Assembly: GCA_031082155.1 (NCBI GenBank)
Contig: JAVHLL010000029.1
Location: 1-35,852 of the forward strand
Source: Thermodesulfovibrionales bacterium
Lineage (GTDB): Bacteria > Nitrospirota > Thermodesulfovibrionia > Thermodesulfovibrionales > SM23-35
DNA: 35,852 nucleotides
Reading direction: 5' to 3'
The translations under genes were made by a program, and so were the position numbers. Positions 25,398 through 33,967 of this stretch are shown here, piece by piece. Every line of letters begins with the position of its first letter. The first letter of the stretch is position 1. The notes beneath the pieces are model-generated. The model saw nothing but the letters and a program-made list of their open reading frames with translations. It did no database searches and was not told where the DNA came from.

Positions 25398-25793
25398 TTA
25401 CTGTCTCAGCAGATCCAGGATTTCGGACTGGGCGCCCTTGTCCATCAGGCTGCCCTTGCGGAGGATGATATCGAGGATTATATCCGCAACCTCCTTTTTC
25501 GTCTCACCTGGACTCAGACGGTATGCGGTACGCAAAGGGGGAACAGCCTCTTTCCATTTTCCAATATTCAGATATGACCTGCCGAGATAGAGATAGGCCT
25601 TTGCGAAATCAGGATCAATTTCTGTGGCTTTTTCAAAATGGGGTATCGCATCATCATAATGACCGCGGTTGAAAAGAGACAGGCCATCATCAAATTCAGA
25701 CTGCGCCTGCCTTGCCTGTATCCCTGCACAAGACACGAAAGAGGCTATGAGAAACAAGAGGATAACGCTCCGGATTATTTGAATTTTACCCAT
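25398..25793 (-). CDS. TPR-repeat lipoprotein
   Basis: A 131-residue protein. It starts with a hydrophobic signal segment (IQIIRSVILLFLIASFVSC) whose Cys22 could be lipidated, although the lipobox FVSC is not ideal. About three tetratricopeptide-like helices follow (EFDDGLSLFNRGHYDDAIPHF, AKAYLYLGRSYLNIGKWKEAV). Such proteins tether partners in the periplasm or at the outer membrane. The ATG at 25793 was chosen over an upstream TTG. It has no Shine-Dalgarno sequence, but a good promoter ends 7 nt before it. It is divergent from the small membrane protein gene. Confidence 0.8.
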   Translation of the reverse strand: MGKIQIIRSVILLFLIASFVSCAGIQARQAQSEFDDGLSLFNRGHYDDAIPHFEKATEIDPDFAKAYLYLGRSYLNIGKWKEAVPPLRTAYRLSPGETKKEVADIILDIILRKGSLMDKGAQSEILDLLRQ

Positions 25794-25800
25794 AGTTATG

Positions 25801-25829
25801 ATGATATAAAAATCGTGTCCTTTTATCAA
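25801..25829 (-). promoter_or_regulatory. Promoter of the TPR lipoprotein gene
   Basis: On the minus strand TTGATA (25824-25829), 17 nt and TATCAT (25801-25806; 5 of 6) end 7 nt before the ATG. A start site at the usual distance would fall at or next to the ATG. Confidence 0.5.
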
Positions 25830-25837
25830 GAGATAAT

Positions 25838-25867
25838 TTGACTTCTCTCATTTCCATACGGTATTGT
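25838..25867 (+). promoter_or_regulatory. Promoter of the small membrane protein gene
   Basis: TTGACT (25838-25843), 18 nt and TATTGT (25862-25867) end 9 nt before the ATG at 25877. It lies back to back with the lipoprotein promoter. Confidence 0.4.
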
Positions 25868-25876
25868 TCAATAACT

Positions 25877-26125
25877 ATGGAACTTCCTCATAAATTTTAT
25901 ATCGTTTTTGCACTTTTTGTGGTTACTCTCCTGATCAACCTGCCTTTCGGGTATGCCCGCGCAAAGACAAAAAGATATTCTTTTTGGTGGTTTCTTTATA
26001 TTCACGTTCCTATTCCGCTTATTTTTGTTGCAAGAACCGTCTCCCACATCGAAATGAAATACATCCCGGTTTTCGCGCTTGCCGCACTCATCGGTCAGGT
26101 GCTTGGCGGCAGGCTGGAGTTGTAA
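25877..26125 (+). CDS. Small inner-membrane protein (82 aa)
   Basis: The protein has hydrophobic segments at about residues 6-24 (KFYIVFALFVVTLLINLPF), 32-49 (WWFLYIHVPIPLIFVART) and 58-75 (PVFALAALIGQVLGG). Two or three membrane helices are therefore expected. The motif NLPFGYAR...SFWWFLYIHVPIP looks like a conserved core. Its function is unknown. The ATG at 25877 is preferred to an upstream TTG at 25838, which overlaps the -35. It ends 3 bases before the dehydrogenase start, so the two are probably co-transcribed. Confidence 0.75.
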   Translation: MELPHKFYIVFALFVVTLLINLPFGYARAKTKRYSFWWFLYIHVPIPLIFVARTVSHIEMKYIPVFALAALIGQVLGGRLEL

Positions 26126-26128
26126 CCG

Positions 26129-27145
26129 TTGCGTGCGAACATCCTTGTAGAGCCCGGGAATATTCAGCTTCGCGAAATCGATAACCCGTTTCCTTCCCGT
26201 GGCGAATTAGTGATAAAAATCAGGGTGGCCCTCACCTGCGGTACCGACCTTAAGGCGTATACAAGAGGGCATCCTGTAATCCCCTTGCCGGGTGTTTTCG
26301 GACATGAGTTTTCCGGGGTAGTCTCAAGCGTCGGAAAAGGCGTGAGAGGCTTCAGGGAGGGAGATGAAATCATGGCTGTCCATAGCGCTCCCTGCCTGTC
26401 CTGCAGGTACTGCGAAAAGAAACTTTACAATCTTTGTGAGAACATCATGAATGCGAAAGTCCTCGGGGCATTTGCAGAGTACATCCTTTTGCCTCATCAT
26501 ATCGTTGCGCAGAATGTATTCCATAAACCAAAAAACCTCTCATTCGAAGAAGCCGCATTCCTTGAACCGCTCTCCTGCGTTATTCACGGTATGGAACCGC
26601 TCTCCATACAACGAGGAGTGACAGCCCTTATCATCGGATCAGGCCCTATCGGTCTTCTCCATCTCCTGCTTCTCAAAGAAAAAGGCGCCAGGGTGACGAT
26701 GATGGATATCAACAGAACACGCCTTGCAACCGCAAAGAAATTCGGTGCTGAGAAGACATGCAGGCCTGAGAAGCTCCTGAATCTGTCCCAGACGTTCACA
26801 AAGGGTATGGGATTCGATTTCGTTTTCGAATGTACAGGCATGCCTGAGGTCTGGGAAGCATCCGTTCATTTCGTGAGAAGAGGTGGAACGGTTATCCTGT
26901 TCGGCGGCTGCAAATCCGGGACAACGGTCACCTACGACACCGGGAGAATCCATTACGACGAGATTACCCTGAAGGGTGTTTTTCACTTCACGCCTCAAGA
27001 CGTGAAAAAGGCATATGAACTCCTCTGTTCACGTAAGCTGAAAGTATCAAGGCTGATATCAGGGAGATACTCGTTAGAGAAAATTCAGACGGCTTTCAAA
27101 AACCTCTCAAACGGCAGAGGGATAAAATATGCCATCATCCCGTGA
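26129..27145 (+). CDS. Zinc-dependent alcohol/polyol dehydrogenase (MDR family), paralog 1
   Basis: A 338-residue medium-chain dehydrogenase. The catalytic zinc ligands are C37 (TCGTD) and H59-E60 (GHEFSG). The structural zinc cysteines C89, C92, C95 and C103 are all present. The Rossmann motif is GSGPIGLLHL, with an acidic MMDIN after strand 2 that favours NAD(H). It resembles threonine and sorbitol dehydrogenases; the substrate is not predictable. The start is TTG, three bases after the membrane protein gene, with GGAG about 11 nt upstream. A second, divergent paralog lies 660 bases downstream. Confidence 0.88.
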   Translation: MRANILVEPGNIQLREIDNPFPSRGELVIKIRVALTCGTDLKAYTRGHPVIPLPGVFGHEFSGVVSSVGKGVRGFREGDEIMAVHSAPCLSCRYCEKKLYNLCENIMNAKVLGAFAEYILLPHHIVAQNVFHKPKNLSFEEAAFLEPLSCVIHGMEPLSIQRGVTALIIGSGPIGLLHLLLLKEKGARVTMMDINRTRLATAKKFGAEKTCRPEKLLNLSQTFTKGMGFDFVFECTGMPEVWEASVHFVRRGGTVILFGGCKSGTTVTYDTGRIHYDEITLKGVFHFTPQDVKKAYELLCSRKLKVSRLISGRYSLEKIQTAFKNLSNGRGIKYAIIP

Positions 27146-27186
27146 ATTTATTCCGGTAATCATCGATTAAATTTGTGGGGGAAATA

Positions 27187-27220
27187 AAAGGCAGGGATAG
27201 CTTGTGGCCATCCCGCCTTT
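27187..27220 (-). terminator. Rho-independent terminator of the 27246-27563 gene
   Basis: On the minus strand AAAGGCGGGAT pairs with ATCCCTGCCTTT (one bulge) around a 12-nt loop and is followed by TTATTTCCCCC. It would stop transcripts from the small periplasmic protein gene. It may also act against the convergent dehydrogenase transcript. Confidence 0.65.
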
Positions 27221-27245
27221 CCGGGTAACTTAATACGCAGATAAA

Positions 27246-27563
27246 TTACTTAACCTGTGGAGGGACTGCACTACCCGGGCCACCGGAACCATCTCTCATT
27301 CTCATCTCATCATGGCGCCCTTTCATATCGGCCTTATGCTTCGATCTGCAGCCCATTAGATCGTCCTGGTTCTTTGCTGCCTGTACACAAGTTTTTTCCT
27401 GCTGAAGGCTATTTGTTCGCTCGTCGAGCTTTTTCATGTGATTGGTCTTCATCTGTTCAAAGTTGAGGCCTGTATCTTTCGGTGACTGAGTGTCTTCGAC
27501 TGCAAATGCCGATACTGCTACTACCAGAGATAAGGCAAGTACTGCAACTACTACTCTTTTCAT
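27246..27563 (-). CDS. Small secreted protein (105 aa)
   Basis: A signal peptide (MKRVVVAVLALSLVVAVSAFA) is followed by a highly charged mature part (EQMKTNHMKKLDERTNSLQQ) with two cysteines (TCVQAAKNQDDLMGC) about a helix apart, and a Gly/Pro-rich C-terminus. It is predicted to be a periplasmic helical protein, loosely like Spy/CpxP-type small chaperones, though no LTxxQ motif is present. GGGAGG lies four nt before the ATG, and a terminator follows the stop. Confidence 0.75.
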   Translation of the reverse strand: MKRVVVAVLALSLVVAVSAFAVEDTQSPKDTGLNFEQMKTNHMKKLDERTNSLQQEKTCVQAAKNQDDLMGCRSKHKADMKGRHDEMRMRDGSGGPGSAVPPQVK

Positions 27564-27780
27564 GATTCCTCCCTTTAGTCACATATTTATTTTGTTACTC
27601 TTCTACGATACAAGAAAAATATGAAGATATGAAGAATGAAATATGAATGAATATGAAAATTTATAAATCTGAACATTCTGTCCATTGCATTGAGTATCAG
27701 ATGAAATACTCCCTCTGGAAAGAGATATTTCAGTGAGTAATCGAGATGAAATTATGCGAACCAACACTGAAGAAATGTAA

Positions 27781-27786
27781 TATAAT
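27781..27786 (+). promoter_or_regulatory. Candidate -10 element of dehydrogenase 2
   Basis: A perfect TATAAT lies 19 nt before the ATG at 27806. No clear -35 or Shine-Dalgarno sequence is seen, so a leader of about 12 nt is expected. Confidence 0.35.
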
Positions 27787-27805
27787 AAGGCATTCTTGAA
27801 TTGTC

Positions 27806-28831
27806 ATGAAAGTCGCCAAATTATACAGTTTTCACGATATTCGGATTGAGGATGTCCCTGTCCCGGCACCAGGCCCTGACGATGCATTGATCAGGACAAA
27901 AGCATGCGGGATATGCTCGGGCGACGTGATGCCCTGGTATATCGAGCAGAAGGTCCCTCTTGTACCCGGTCATGAGCCTGCAGGCGAGATTGTCGAAGTC
28001 GGGAAAAATGTGACCTCTTTCCGGCCCGGCGAAAGGGTCTTCGTTCATCACCATGCGCCATGTTTTTCCTGTCGTTTCTGCAGACGGGGTGATTATGTGC
28101 AATGCGATACATGGAAAAATACGCATATCATTCCGGGCGGAATCTCTGAATTCATTCTCGTACCGCATACAAACCTTGAAAACGATACCCTCATTCTTTC
28201 TGACACACTGGGCTATGAGGACGGCACACTGATAGAACCGACTGCCTGTGTGGTGAAGGCGTTGAAAAAAGTGCGGTTACTGCGGGGGGACACGGTGCTG
28301 GTCATCGGTCTCGGGGTAATGGGACTGCTGCACGTCCTGCTCGCGAGAAAATACGGCGCTGGGAAAATCATCGGAGCCGATATGGTCCCATACCGCCTTG
28401 AAAAAGCAAGGGAGTTCGGAGCCGACGGAGTGATCAACATCCTGAGGGACAATCTCATTGGATCACTCAAAGATATGACAAAAGGAGAGATGGCGGATCT
28501 TGTCGTTGTCGGACCAAACAGTGCAGAAGCTATGCAACAGGGGATCTCAGCTGCCGGCGCAGGAGCACGGGTCCTTTTCTTTACGCCGGCAAAGCCCGGA
28601 GAGAAACTCACGCTTGAGCCGAATAAACTTTATTTCCGGGATATCAGCATAATAACAAGCTATTCCTGCGGACCGCCGGATACGGCAGATGCGCTTGAAA
28701 TAATCGAAGAAGGGGTCGTGAGGGCTGAAAAGCTCGTGACACACAGGTTCTCCATAGAGAAAACTGCAGAGGCGTTCAGGCTGACGGCTGAAGCAAAGGA
28801 TTCGCTCAAGAGTGTAGTTGTATTTGATTAG
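27806..28831 (+). CDS. Zinc-dependent dehydrogenase (MDR family), paralog 2
   Basis: A 341-residue protein with the same architecture as the gene at 26129 but clearly diverged. Catalytic zinc ligands are C37 (GICSGD) and H56-E57 (GHEPAG). Structural zinc cysteines are C86, C89, C92 and C100. The coenzyme motif is GLGVMGLLHV, with an acidic GADM after it. It resembles sorbitol, threonine or scyllo-inosose-type dehydrogenases. A cupin gene follows 29 bases downstream on the same strand, suggesting a two-gene unit. The substrate is unknown. Confidence 0.88.
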   Translation: MKVAKLYSFHDIRIEDVPVPAPGPDDALIRTKACGICSGDVMPWYIEQKVPLVPGHEPAGEIVEVGKNVTSFRPGERVFVHHHAPCFSCRFCRRGDYVQCDTWKNTHIIPGGISEFILVPHTNLENDTLILSDTLGYEDGTLIEPTACVVKALKKVRLLRGDTVLVIGLGVMGLLHVLLARKYGAGKIIGADMVPYRLEKAREFGADGVINILRDNLIGSLKDMTKGEMADLVVVGPNSAEAMQQGISAAGAGARVLFFTPAKPGEKLTLEPNKLYFRDISIITSYSCGPPDTADALEIIEEGVVRAEKLVTHRFSIEKTAEAFRLTAEAKDSLKSVVVFD

Positions 28832-28860
28832 TAGATAGTTTATATAGAGGATGTTCAGGA

Positions 28861-29331
28861 ATGAAAAAAAACATTGTTAAAGCCTTCTCGTGCGACTGGG
28901 AAAAGAAACCGGTCGACAGAAGCAGAACAAAAAAAAGAAACAGGACAACCTTGTACCGGTACAAAGGCGACTTCGCATGGCGAGGGGTAAAGATCGAAGA
29001 ATACAAACCAGTGGGAGAAGACTGGTCCAGTATGATACGGCAGACATTGATCGGCAGTCACGGGGAAACGACCAAATTTCACGTACGATATTTCGAGATT
29101 GCCTCCGGCGGTTACAGCAGCTTCGAGACCCACAGGCATGAACACGTCGTCATAGGTATCCGGGGAAAAGGCGTCTGCACCGTGAAGAAAAAGAAATATG
29201 CCATCGGTTTCCTCGAGACACTCTATATCGAACCCTCAGTCCCCCACCAGCTCATAAACCCCTTCAAAGAACCGTTCGGTTTCTTCTGCATCGTAAACGC
29301 GAAAAGGGACAGGCCAAAGAGAATCAGTTAA
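28861..29331 (+). CDS. Cupin-domain protein
   Basis: A 156-residue protein. After a basic N-terminus (CDWEKKPVDRSRTKKRNRTT) a single cupin domain spans about 70-150. The metal-binding segment is HRHEHVVIGIRGKG (H91, H93, H95) and a C-terminal His lies in PSVPHQL. The Glu of the canonical HxHx3-4E motif is not obvious. Cupins of this size often bind small sugar-like ligands or act as mono-metal enzymes. The start has GGATG and CAGGA upstream, a weak site. Likely co-transcribed with dehydrogenase 2. Confidence 0.82.
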   Translation: MKKNIVKAFSCDWEKKPVDRSRTKKRNRTTLYRYKGDFAWRGVKIEEYKPVGEDWSSMIRQTLIGSHGETTKFHVRYFEIASGGYSSFETHRHEHVVIGIRGKGVCTVKKKKYAIGFLETLYIEPSVPHQLINPFKEPFGFFCIVNAKRDRPKRIS

Positions 29332-29334
29332 TCC

Positions 29335-29381
29335 ATATTATTCATAAATTGATCATAAGATACGGCAGATGCAGTATCTTT
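29335..29381. repeat. Partial terminus of the dispersed palindromic repeat
   Basis: TTATTCATAAATTG, then TACGGCAGATGCAGTATCTTT, aligns with the outer end and left flank of copy C (TTATTCATAGATTG...TACGACAGATGCAGTATTTTT). A matching right arm was not found, so this looks like a truncated copy at the end of the cupin gene. Confidence 0.45.
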
Positions 29382-29439
29382 AAGGAAAACAGTAACCCCG
29401 ATGCAGAGCATCGAGGAATTCTTTAATTAAACGGTATCC

Positions 29440-30300
29440 CTATTCCTGATTATTTTGGGCAGCAATGGTTTTCAATATTTTTTTGAATACCAGTCCCGCA
29501 CCAGACTTCACCGGACTCTGATACCGTGATTCATTCTCCAGATACAACAGTCTTCCCTTGTCACGCCATTCTCGGGAGGCTATTCTGAAAATAGATTCAA
29601 CATGGATCTGCGTCCTGATCTCCTCAGGGAGACAACTCAGGTAAGCCGGAAAATATACTGTTTCGATAAGCTTCTCGACCATGAATTCCTTCCCACCCCT
29701 GTAGATTCGCCTTAAATCCTTGATCATACCCTGTATGGAGGGAGAAGGATGAAGTTCCGCTCTGTCAAGGTCGACGAAGGAGAAGAGAAAATCCGGGCCG
29801 TTCTTCTGCACCAGTATATTGAACCATTTGAGGTCGCCATGCACAGCGCCTGCCAGATGCCACCGGGCCAGAGTGCCGGCGAGTTGACAGAAAAGCGTCT
29901 CATATTCTTCTTCATATACCCTGCGCCTGCAGAGAAAGCCTAGATTTTCCGAATCATGGACCACGGAAGAGACGAAAAAAGAAAGCCTCTGCTTCAACGA
30001 AGGATCGGAATAATCTAGAGGCTCCGGTACCGGCAGGCCTTTTTCATATAATGCCGTATTTTTCTGCCACAGATTTTTTGCTCTGCTGCGGTAAAACAGC
30101 TGTTTCAAAAGATCGACCCGGCCCCGGTAATTGAACCGTTTCACAAGCAATGGACCATCATACCGGATGCATGTGCCGTTCAGGATACCTACAGTCGATG
30201 CACGGTCATCTTTCTTTCGCAGAAAAGATTCCCCGTGTTCCATGTGAAAATCTAACTCTTCCGGGTGGAGGGAAATTCGTTCCAACCTGCGTCTTTTCAT
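29440..30300 (-). CDS. Lipopolysaccharide kinase (Kdo/WaaP family)
   Basis: A 286-residue kinase-fold protein of the Kdo kinase/WaaP group, which phosphorylates core sugars of LPS at the inner membrane face. The Lys strand is PLLVKRFNYRG. The catalytic loop is VHGDLKWFNIL and the metal motif is FVDLDRAEL. The segment ALYEKGLPVPEPLDY is typical of the family. No Shine-Dalgarno sequence precedes the ATG. An extended -10 TGCTATAAT lies 8 nt upstream. The neighbouring cardiolipin synthase-like gene is co-directional, upstream, 146 bases away, and also envelope-related. Confidence 0.85.
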   Translation of the reverse strand: MKRRRLERISLHPEELDFHMEHGESFLRKKDDRASTVGILNGTCIRYDGPLLVKRFNYRGRVDLLKQLFYRSRAKNLWQKNTALYEKGLPVPEPLDYSDPSLKQRLSFFVSSVVHDSENLGFLCRRRVYEEEYETLFCQLAGTLARWHLAGAVHGDLKWFNILVQKNGPDFLFSFVDLDRAELHPSPSIQGMIKDLRRIYRGGKEFMVEKLIETVYFPAYLSCLPEEIRTQIHVESIFRIASREWRDKGRLLYLENESRYQSPVKSGAGLVFKKILKTIAAQNNQE

Positions 30301-30308
30301 TGCTGATG

Positions 30309-30317
30309 ATTATAGCA
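30309..30317 (-). promoter_or_regulatory. Extended -10 promoter of the LPS kinase gene
   Basis: TGCTATAAT on the minus strand is a perfect extended -10 with TATAAT at 30309-30314. It ends 8 nt before the ATG, so the mRNA would have almost no leader. Confidence 0.5.
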
Positions 30318-30446
30318 AAGCATAGGGTTCAAAATATCGCACAAGTCTCCTGATGACATTCATCCGTTTGAAGACCCACCGCAGAGACTTGCAGCAGTGA
30401 AGCGGTAATGTCGCTGTGCCTGTCTCTGGCATATATCCTCTCTTTT

Positions 30447-31610
30447 CTACAACCTCCTTCGAAACAGTGCAAAAAAGTGCTCAAAGATTTTTTCACGCAA
30501 AGGTCTTCCCCTCCACGTTTCGAGCGTAATCTTCCTGGAATGTCTTAAATCCTCCCCAAAAATGTCCGTCATCTGTTTTCCAAAACCCTCATCTATGATG
30601 CCAACGTTTCCTTCATCGTTTCGCCTGAGTGACTGGAAATCGAGATTCGCCGAACCAATAACGCTCCATGTCCCGTCGAAAACCGCTGTCTTGGCATGGA
30701 GAATGTCCCCCATGTAAGTATGTATCTCGATTCCGGCCTTGAGGAGCTTTGTGAAAAAAGCCCTTCCCGCATAATGCGCTGCGGTGATATCCGATTTGCC
30801 GGGCAAAAGTAATTTTACCGTAACCCCTCTCGCCACCGCCTCTTCAAGAACCTGGAGCATGCGTCTGCTTGGGGTAAAATATGCAGTAGTGAAACAGATC
30901 GATTTCCGGGCCTGCGTAATACTGTAATAGAGGAGCTTCCTCATTTTTCTTCTCCCCCGTGAGGAGCTTGCAAAGATCGGGATAACCGGAAGCCCCTGAG
31001 GGATGGCCTCTGCTTCTCCGCTGGTTTCTATGGAACAATGTTTCCAGATACACCAGCTTTTTGTGAATATGTTGAGAAGCGTTTTTGCGATCGGGCCTTC
31101 AAGTATTATCCCGGTATCCCTCCATCCTCGTATCCGCTTCAGTCTATGGTATCCCCGGTACTCATTCGCGATATTTAAGCCCCCTGTGAAGGCTTTCACC
31201 CCATCCAGGATGATAAGCTTTTTATGGTCCCGGTAAACATATGCGAGAGGGGATAACCACTGAAAAGGACGGGATGCCCGAATATTGACACCGGCTTCTT
31301 TCAATCTCCACCAAAAGCTGAACGGTGTCCCGAAAGAACCGAAATGGTCATAAAGGACATAAACTCTGACACCTTCTAACGCTTTCTGCCGGAGGATCTC
31401 TGCCAGTTCATTCCCTGTCTCGTCATTCCTGAAAATATAGAATTCAAGACAGATTACTTCCCTTGCGTTTCTCACTGCATCAAAGATCGTCTGGAAGGAT
31501 TCATGGCTCTTCCAGAGAAGGGTCACTCTGTTCCCCCCGGTGAAGGGAGTCCCGTATATCCGTTCGATCGCTTCTTTCGTAAATGCAGAATGTACCACAT
31601 TATTTTCCAT
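30447..31610 (-). CDS. Phospholipase D / cardiolipin synthase-like protein
   Basis: A 387-residue protein with two HKD motifs: HKKLIILDG...GGLNIANEY and LHAKTAVFDG...GSANLD. The spacing and the SFWWRLKEAGV segment fit bacterial cardiolipin synthases of the ClsB type, which lack N-terminal membrane helices. It would act at the inner membrane. No Shine-Dalgarno sequence is seen; a TTGACA-N17-AATCAT promoter ends 6 nt before the ATG. It is divergent from pepA. Confidence 0.88.
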   Translation of the reverse strand: MENNVVHSAFTKEAIERIYGTPFTGGNRVTLLWKSHESFQTIFDAVRNAREVICLEFYIFRNDETGNELAEILRQKALEGVRVYVLYDHFGSFGTPFSFWWRLKEAGVNIRASRPFQWLSPLAYVYRDHKKLIILDGVKAFTGGLNIANEYRGYHRLKRIRGWRDTGIILEGPIAKTLLNIFTKSWCIWKHCSIETSGEAEAIPQGLPVIPIFASSSRGRRKMRKLLYYSITQARKSICFTTAYFTPSRRMLQVLEEAVARGVTVKLLLPGKSDITAAHYAGRAFFTKLLKAGIEIHTYMGDILHAKTAVFDGTWSVIGSANLDFQSLRRNDEGNVGIIDEGFGKQMTDIFGEDLRHSRKITLETWRGRPLREKIFEHFFALFRRRL

Positions 31611-31616
31611 ACTATC

Positions 31617-31645
31617 ATGATTGCCGAAATAGACTTTTCTGTCAA
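31617..31645 (-). promoter_or_regulatory. Promoter of the cardiolipin synthase-like gene
   Basis: On the minus strand a consensus TTGACA (31640-31645), exactly 17 nt and AATCAT (31617-31622) end 6 nt before the ATG at 31610. Transcription would be expected to start at about the ATG itself. Confidence 0.5.
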
Positions 31646-31681
31646 TGAAACTAATCGTGGCTATTTCCCGGACAAATTGGA

Positions 31682-31687
31682 TACAAT
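31682..31687 (+). promoter_or_regulatory. Candidate -10 of pepA
   Basis: TACAAT lies 11 nt before the chosen pepA ATG (31699). No clear -35 or Shine-Dalgarno sequence is seen. Confidence 0.3.
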
Positions 31688-31698
31688 TAAAAAGTTAC

Positions 31699-33150
31699 AT
31701 GAATGTGGTCATAAAAAACATAAGAGAGCGTCATCACCGATGCGACGCGCTTATTCTTCCATTCTGCCAGGAAGACCCCGGTGTCTATAAATCAATCAGC
31801 CCTTCAACCTCCAGTCTTATCAGGAAAATATTCCGCAGGGAATTCAGCGGAAAACTGCATGAACTTCTTTTGGTTCCGTCCCCGGAAGACGTGAAACCTG
31901 AACGTATCCTCTTTGTCGGGATCGGGAAAAGAAACGAGGCTTCCCCCGAGAAAGTGAGACAGGCCGGCGGCAAAGCAGCCTCGTATGCGCAGAATCTCGG
32001 GTTGAGAAATATCGCCCTTTCCACAGAAGTTCTTTCTTCCCTGAAAATATCTCCAGCGATATTTATTGAAGGAGCTTTGCTCGGAACATACAAGTTCAGG
32101 AAGTACAGCACGGAAAACGATAAAAAAGCTCTTTCGCATATCACCATACTTTCGAAGGCGAGTTCAGGTCTGCTCGACGAGGTCCGCTATGTGGAGGCAG
32201 TCTCTTCCTCAGTTCTCTTTGCGCGGGATTTGATTAACACCCCTGCAAACGATATGACGCCTTCTCATCTCGTAAGGGTTTCACATTCTCTGAGGGGGAA
32301 AAACCTTTCGGTGAGAGTCATCGGGAAGAGGGATGCGTCGAAGCTGGGCATGGGCGCCTATCTCTCTGTTGCGAAGGGCTCGGAGGAGCCTCCCAAATTC
32401 ATCATCCTCCACTATAAGGGCACCAGGAAAAAACCGCTCGTCCTCATAGGCAAATCGATCACCTTCGACAGTGGAGGATTGTCCCTCAAACCTGCCGAGG
32501 GGATGGAAAAGATGAAATATGACATGGCAGGGGGCGCTGCAGTGCTCGGCGTTTTCAGGGCAGTCTCTCAATTGAAGCTCCCGGTTCACCTCGTCGGGAT
32601 ACTCCCGGCTACCGAGAACCTGCCAGGCGGTTCCGCAACAAAACCGGGGGATATCATACACACAATAGGGGGGAAAACAATCGAAATTTTGAATACCGAT
32701 GCAGAAGGACGCATGACCCTGGCTGATGCGCTCGGATATGCAAAACGGTTCAGTCCTTGTGCTATGATAGATATAGCGACCCTTACGGGTGCCTGTGCCA
32801 TTGCTCTCGGTCAAGTGGCTATCGCAATGATGGGAAACGACAGGGAATTATTGGATACAATCCGGAAAGCAGGCAATACAACATACGAACGGGTATGGGA
32901 AATGCCGCTTTTCGATGAATACAGAGAATATATCAAGAGTGATATTGCCGACCTTAAGAATACAGGAGGCAGGGCCGGTTCTTTGGCTACCTCTGCATAT
33001 TTTCTCAAGGAATTCGCAGGAGAGATACCATGGGTACACCTTGATATTGCGGGGACTGCCTGGGCCGAAAAAGACAAACCTTATGTCCCAAAAGGCGCTG
33101 CAGGTATCGGAGTAAGACTTCTCACCAATGTAATCAGGGAGTCAATATGA
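31699..33150 (+). CDS. pepA: Leucyl aminopeptidase PepA (M17)
   Basis: A 483-residue M17 metallo-aminopeptidase, a cytoplasmic hexamer that releases N-terminal residues and completes peptide degradation. The binuclear metal ligands are in IGKSITFDSGG, KYDMAGGAA and the signature NTDAEGRMTLADAL (usually NTDAEGRL). The catalytic Lys and Arg are in these motifs. The start at 31699 (MNVVIKN) was preferred to 31645 because it gives the usual N-terminus and has a -10 element close upstream. The stop overlaps the next ATG (ATGA), so translation is coupled with the phospholipase-like gene. Confidence 0.92.
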   Translation: MNVVIKNIRERHHRCDALILPFCQEDPGVYKSISPSTSSLIRKIFRREFSGKLHELLLVPSPEDVKPERILFVGIGKRNEASPEKVRQAGGKAASYAQNLGLRNIALSTEVLSSLKISPAIFIEGALLGTYKFRKYSTENDKKALSHITILSKASSGLLDEVRYVEAVSSSVLFARDLINTPANDMTPSHLVRVSHSLRGKNLSVRVIGKRDASKLGMGAYLSVAKGSEEPPKFIILHYKGTRKKPLVLIGKSITFDSGGLSLKPAEGMEKMKYDMAGGAAVLGVFRAVSQLKLPVHLVGILPATENLPGGSATKPGDIIHTIGGKTIEILNTDAEGRMTLADALGYAKRFSPCAMIDIATLTGACAIALGQVAIAMMGNDRELLDTIRKAGNTTYERVWEMPLFDEYREYIKSDIADLKNTGGRAGSLATSAYFLKEFAGEIPWVHLDIAGTAWAEKDKPYVPKGAAGIGVRLLTNVIRESI

Positions 33151-33965
33151 AATTTTTCAAACTAATCTTATTGCTTTCTGTACTGTTCTTGCCTTCAGTA
33201 GCGTTTGCATGGGGTCCGTTGACCCATATCTATCTGGGGAATGAAATACTGGCCTTCAGTTCTCTAATCCCGGCAGGTATATTCGAGGTTATCAGGAGAT
33301 ACAGAAAAGATTTCATCTACGGGAATATCATGGCTGACATTGTCGTCGGGAAAAAATACCTCCCTGAACATAAGAATTCACACAATTGGGACATAGCCTT
33401 TGAACTTTTTAAGGCAAGCAGAACTCGCCAGCAAAAGGCATTCGTATACGGGTATATGAGTCACCTCGCTGCCGACACGGTAGCGCATAATATTTATACC
33501 GCCGACAAAAAGAATTTTGGCCATACGCTCTTCGAACTGAAGGCTGATTGTATCATTGATAAAAAATACTGGCTCCTCGCAAGAGGGATAGACAGAAAAA
33601 CCCAGGTAAGGAACGATTCATTTCTGGAAAATACACTCGATAGTTTTATCTTCTCCTTCCGTACAAATAAGAGGATCCTCAAAAGCATGGTGTTTCTCTC
33701 TGTCTTCAACCGGGAAAAAGTTGGCGATTTCATAGACAGGAACCTGATAACCTCACTCCCGCCAAGAGATAAAATCGAAGCACTCCATGAGGAATCACTG
33801 AACAAAATCATAGACCTTTTCCAGCACTGGGAGAAATCCGAAGTCCTGAAGGAAAATCCCAACGGAATCAGTTTGCGGAGACGCCTCTTAAAGAAACAGC
33901 TGACCGCGTACCTTTTGCAATCTTATAGAAAACGTATGCTTCAAAATATAAGGTATAACTTATAG
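33147..33965 (+). CDS. Secreted zinc-dependent phospholipase C-like protein
   Basis: A 272-residue protein with a signal peptide (FFKLILLLSVLFLPSVAFA). Cleavage after Ala21 would expose Trp22 as the new N-terminus, as required in zinc-dependent phospholipase C where Trp1 is a metal ligand. The other ligands are recognisable: H27, D64 (YGNIMADIV), H79 (SHNWD), H106-x3-D110 (YMSHLAADTVAH) and H126-x3-E130 (GHTLFELKAD). It is expected to be periplasmic. It starts in the pepA stop (ATGA) and is followed after 2 nt by the cytochrome gene. Confidence 0.85.
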   Translation: MKFFKLILLLSVLFLPSVAFAWGPLTHIYLGNEILAFSSLIPAGIFEVIRRYRKDFIYGNIMADIVVGKKYLPEHKNSHNWDIAFELFKASRTRQQKAFVYGYMSHLAADTVAHNIYTADKKNFGHTLFELKADCIIDKKYWLLARGIDRKTQVRNDSFLENTLDSFIFSFRTNKRILKSMVFLSVFNREKVGDFIDRNLITSLPPRDKIEALHEESLNKIIDLFQHWEKSEVLKENPNGISLRRRLLKKQLTAYLLQSYRKRMLQNIRYNL

Positions 33966-33967
33966 AA

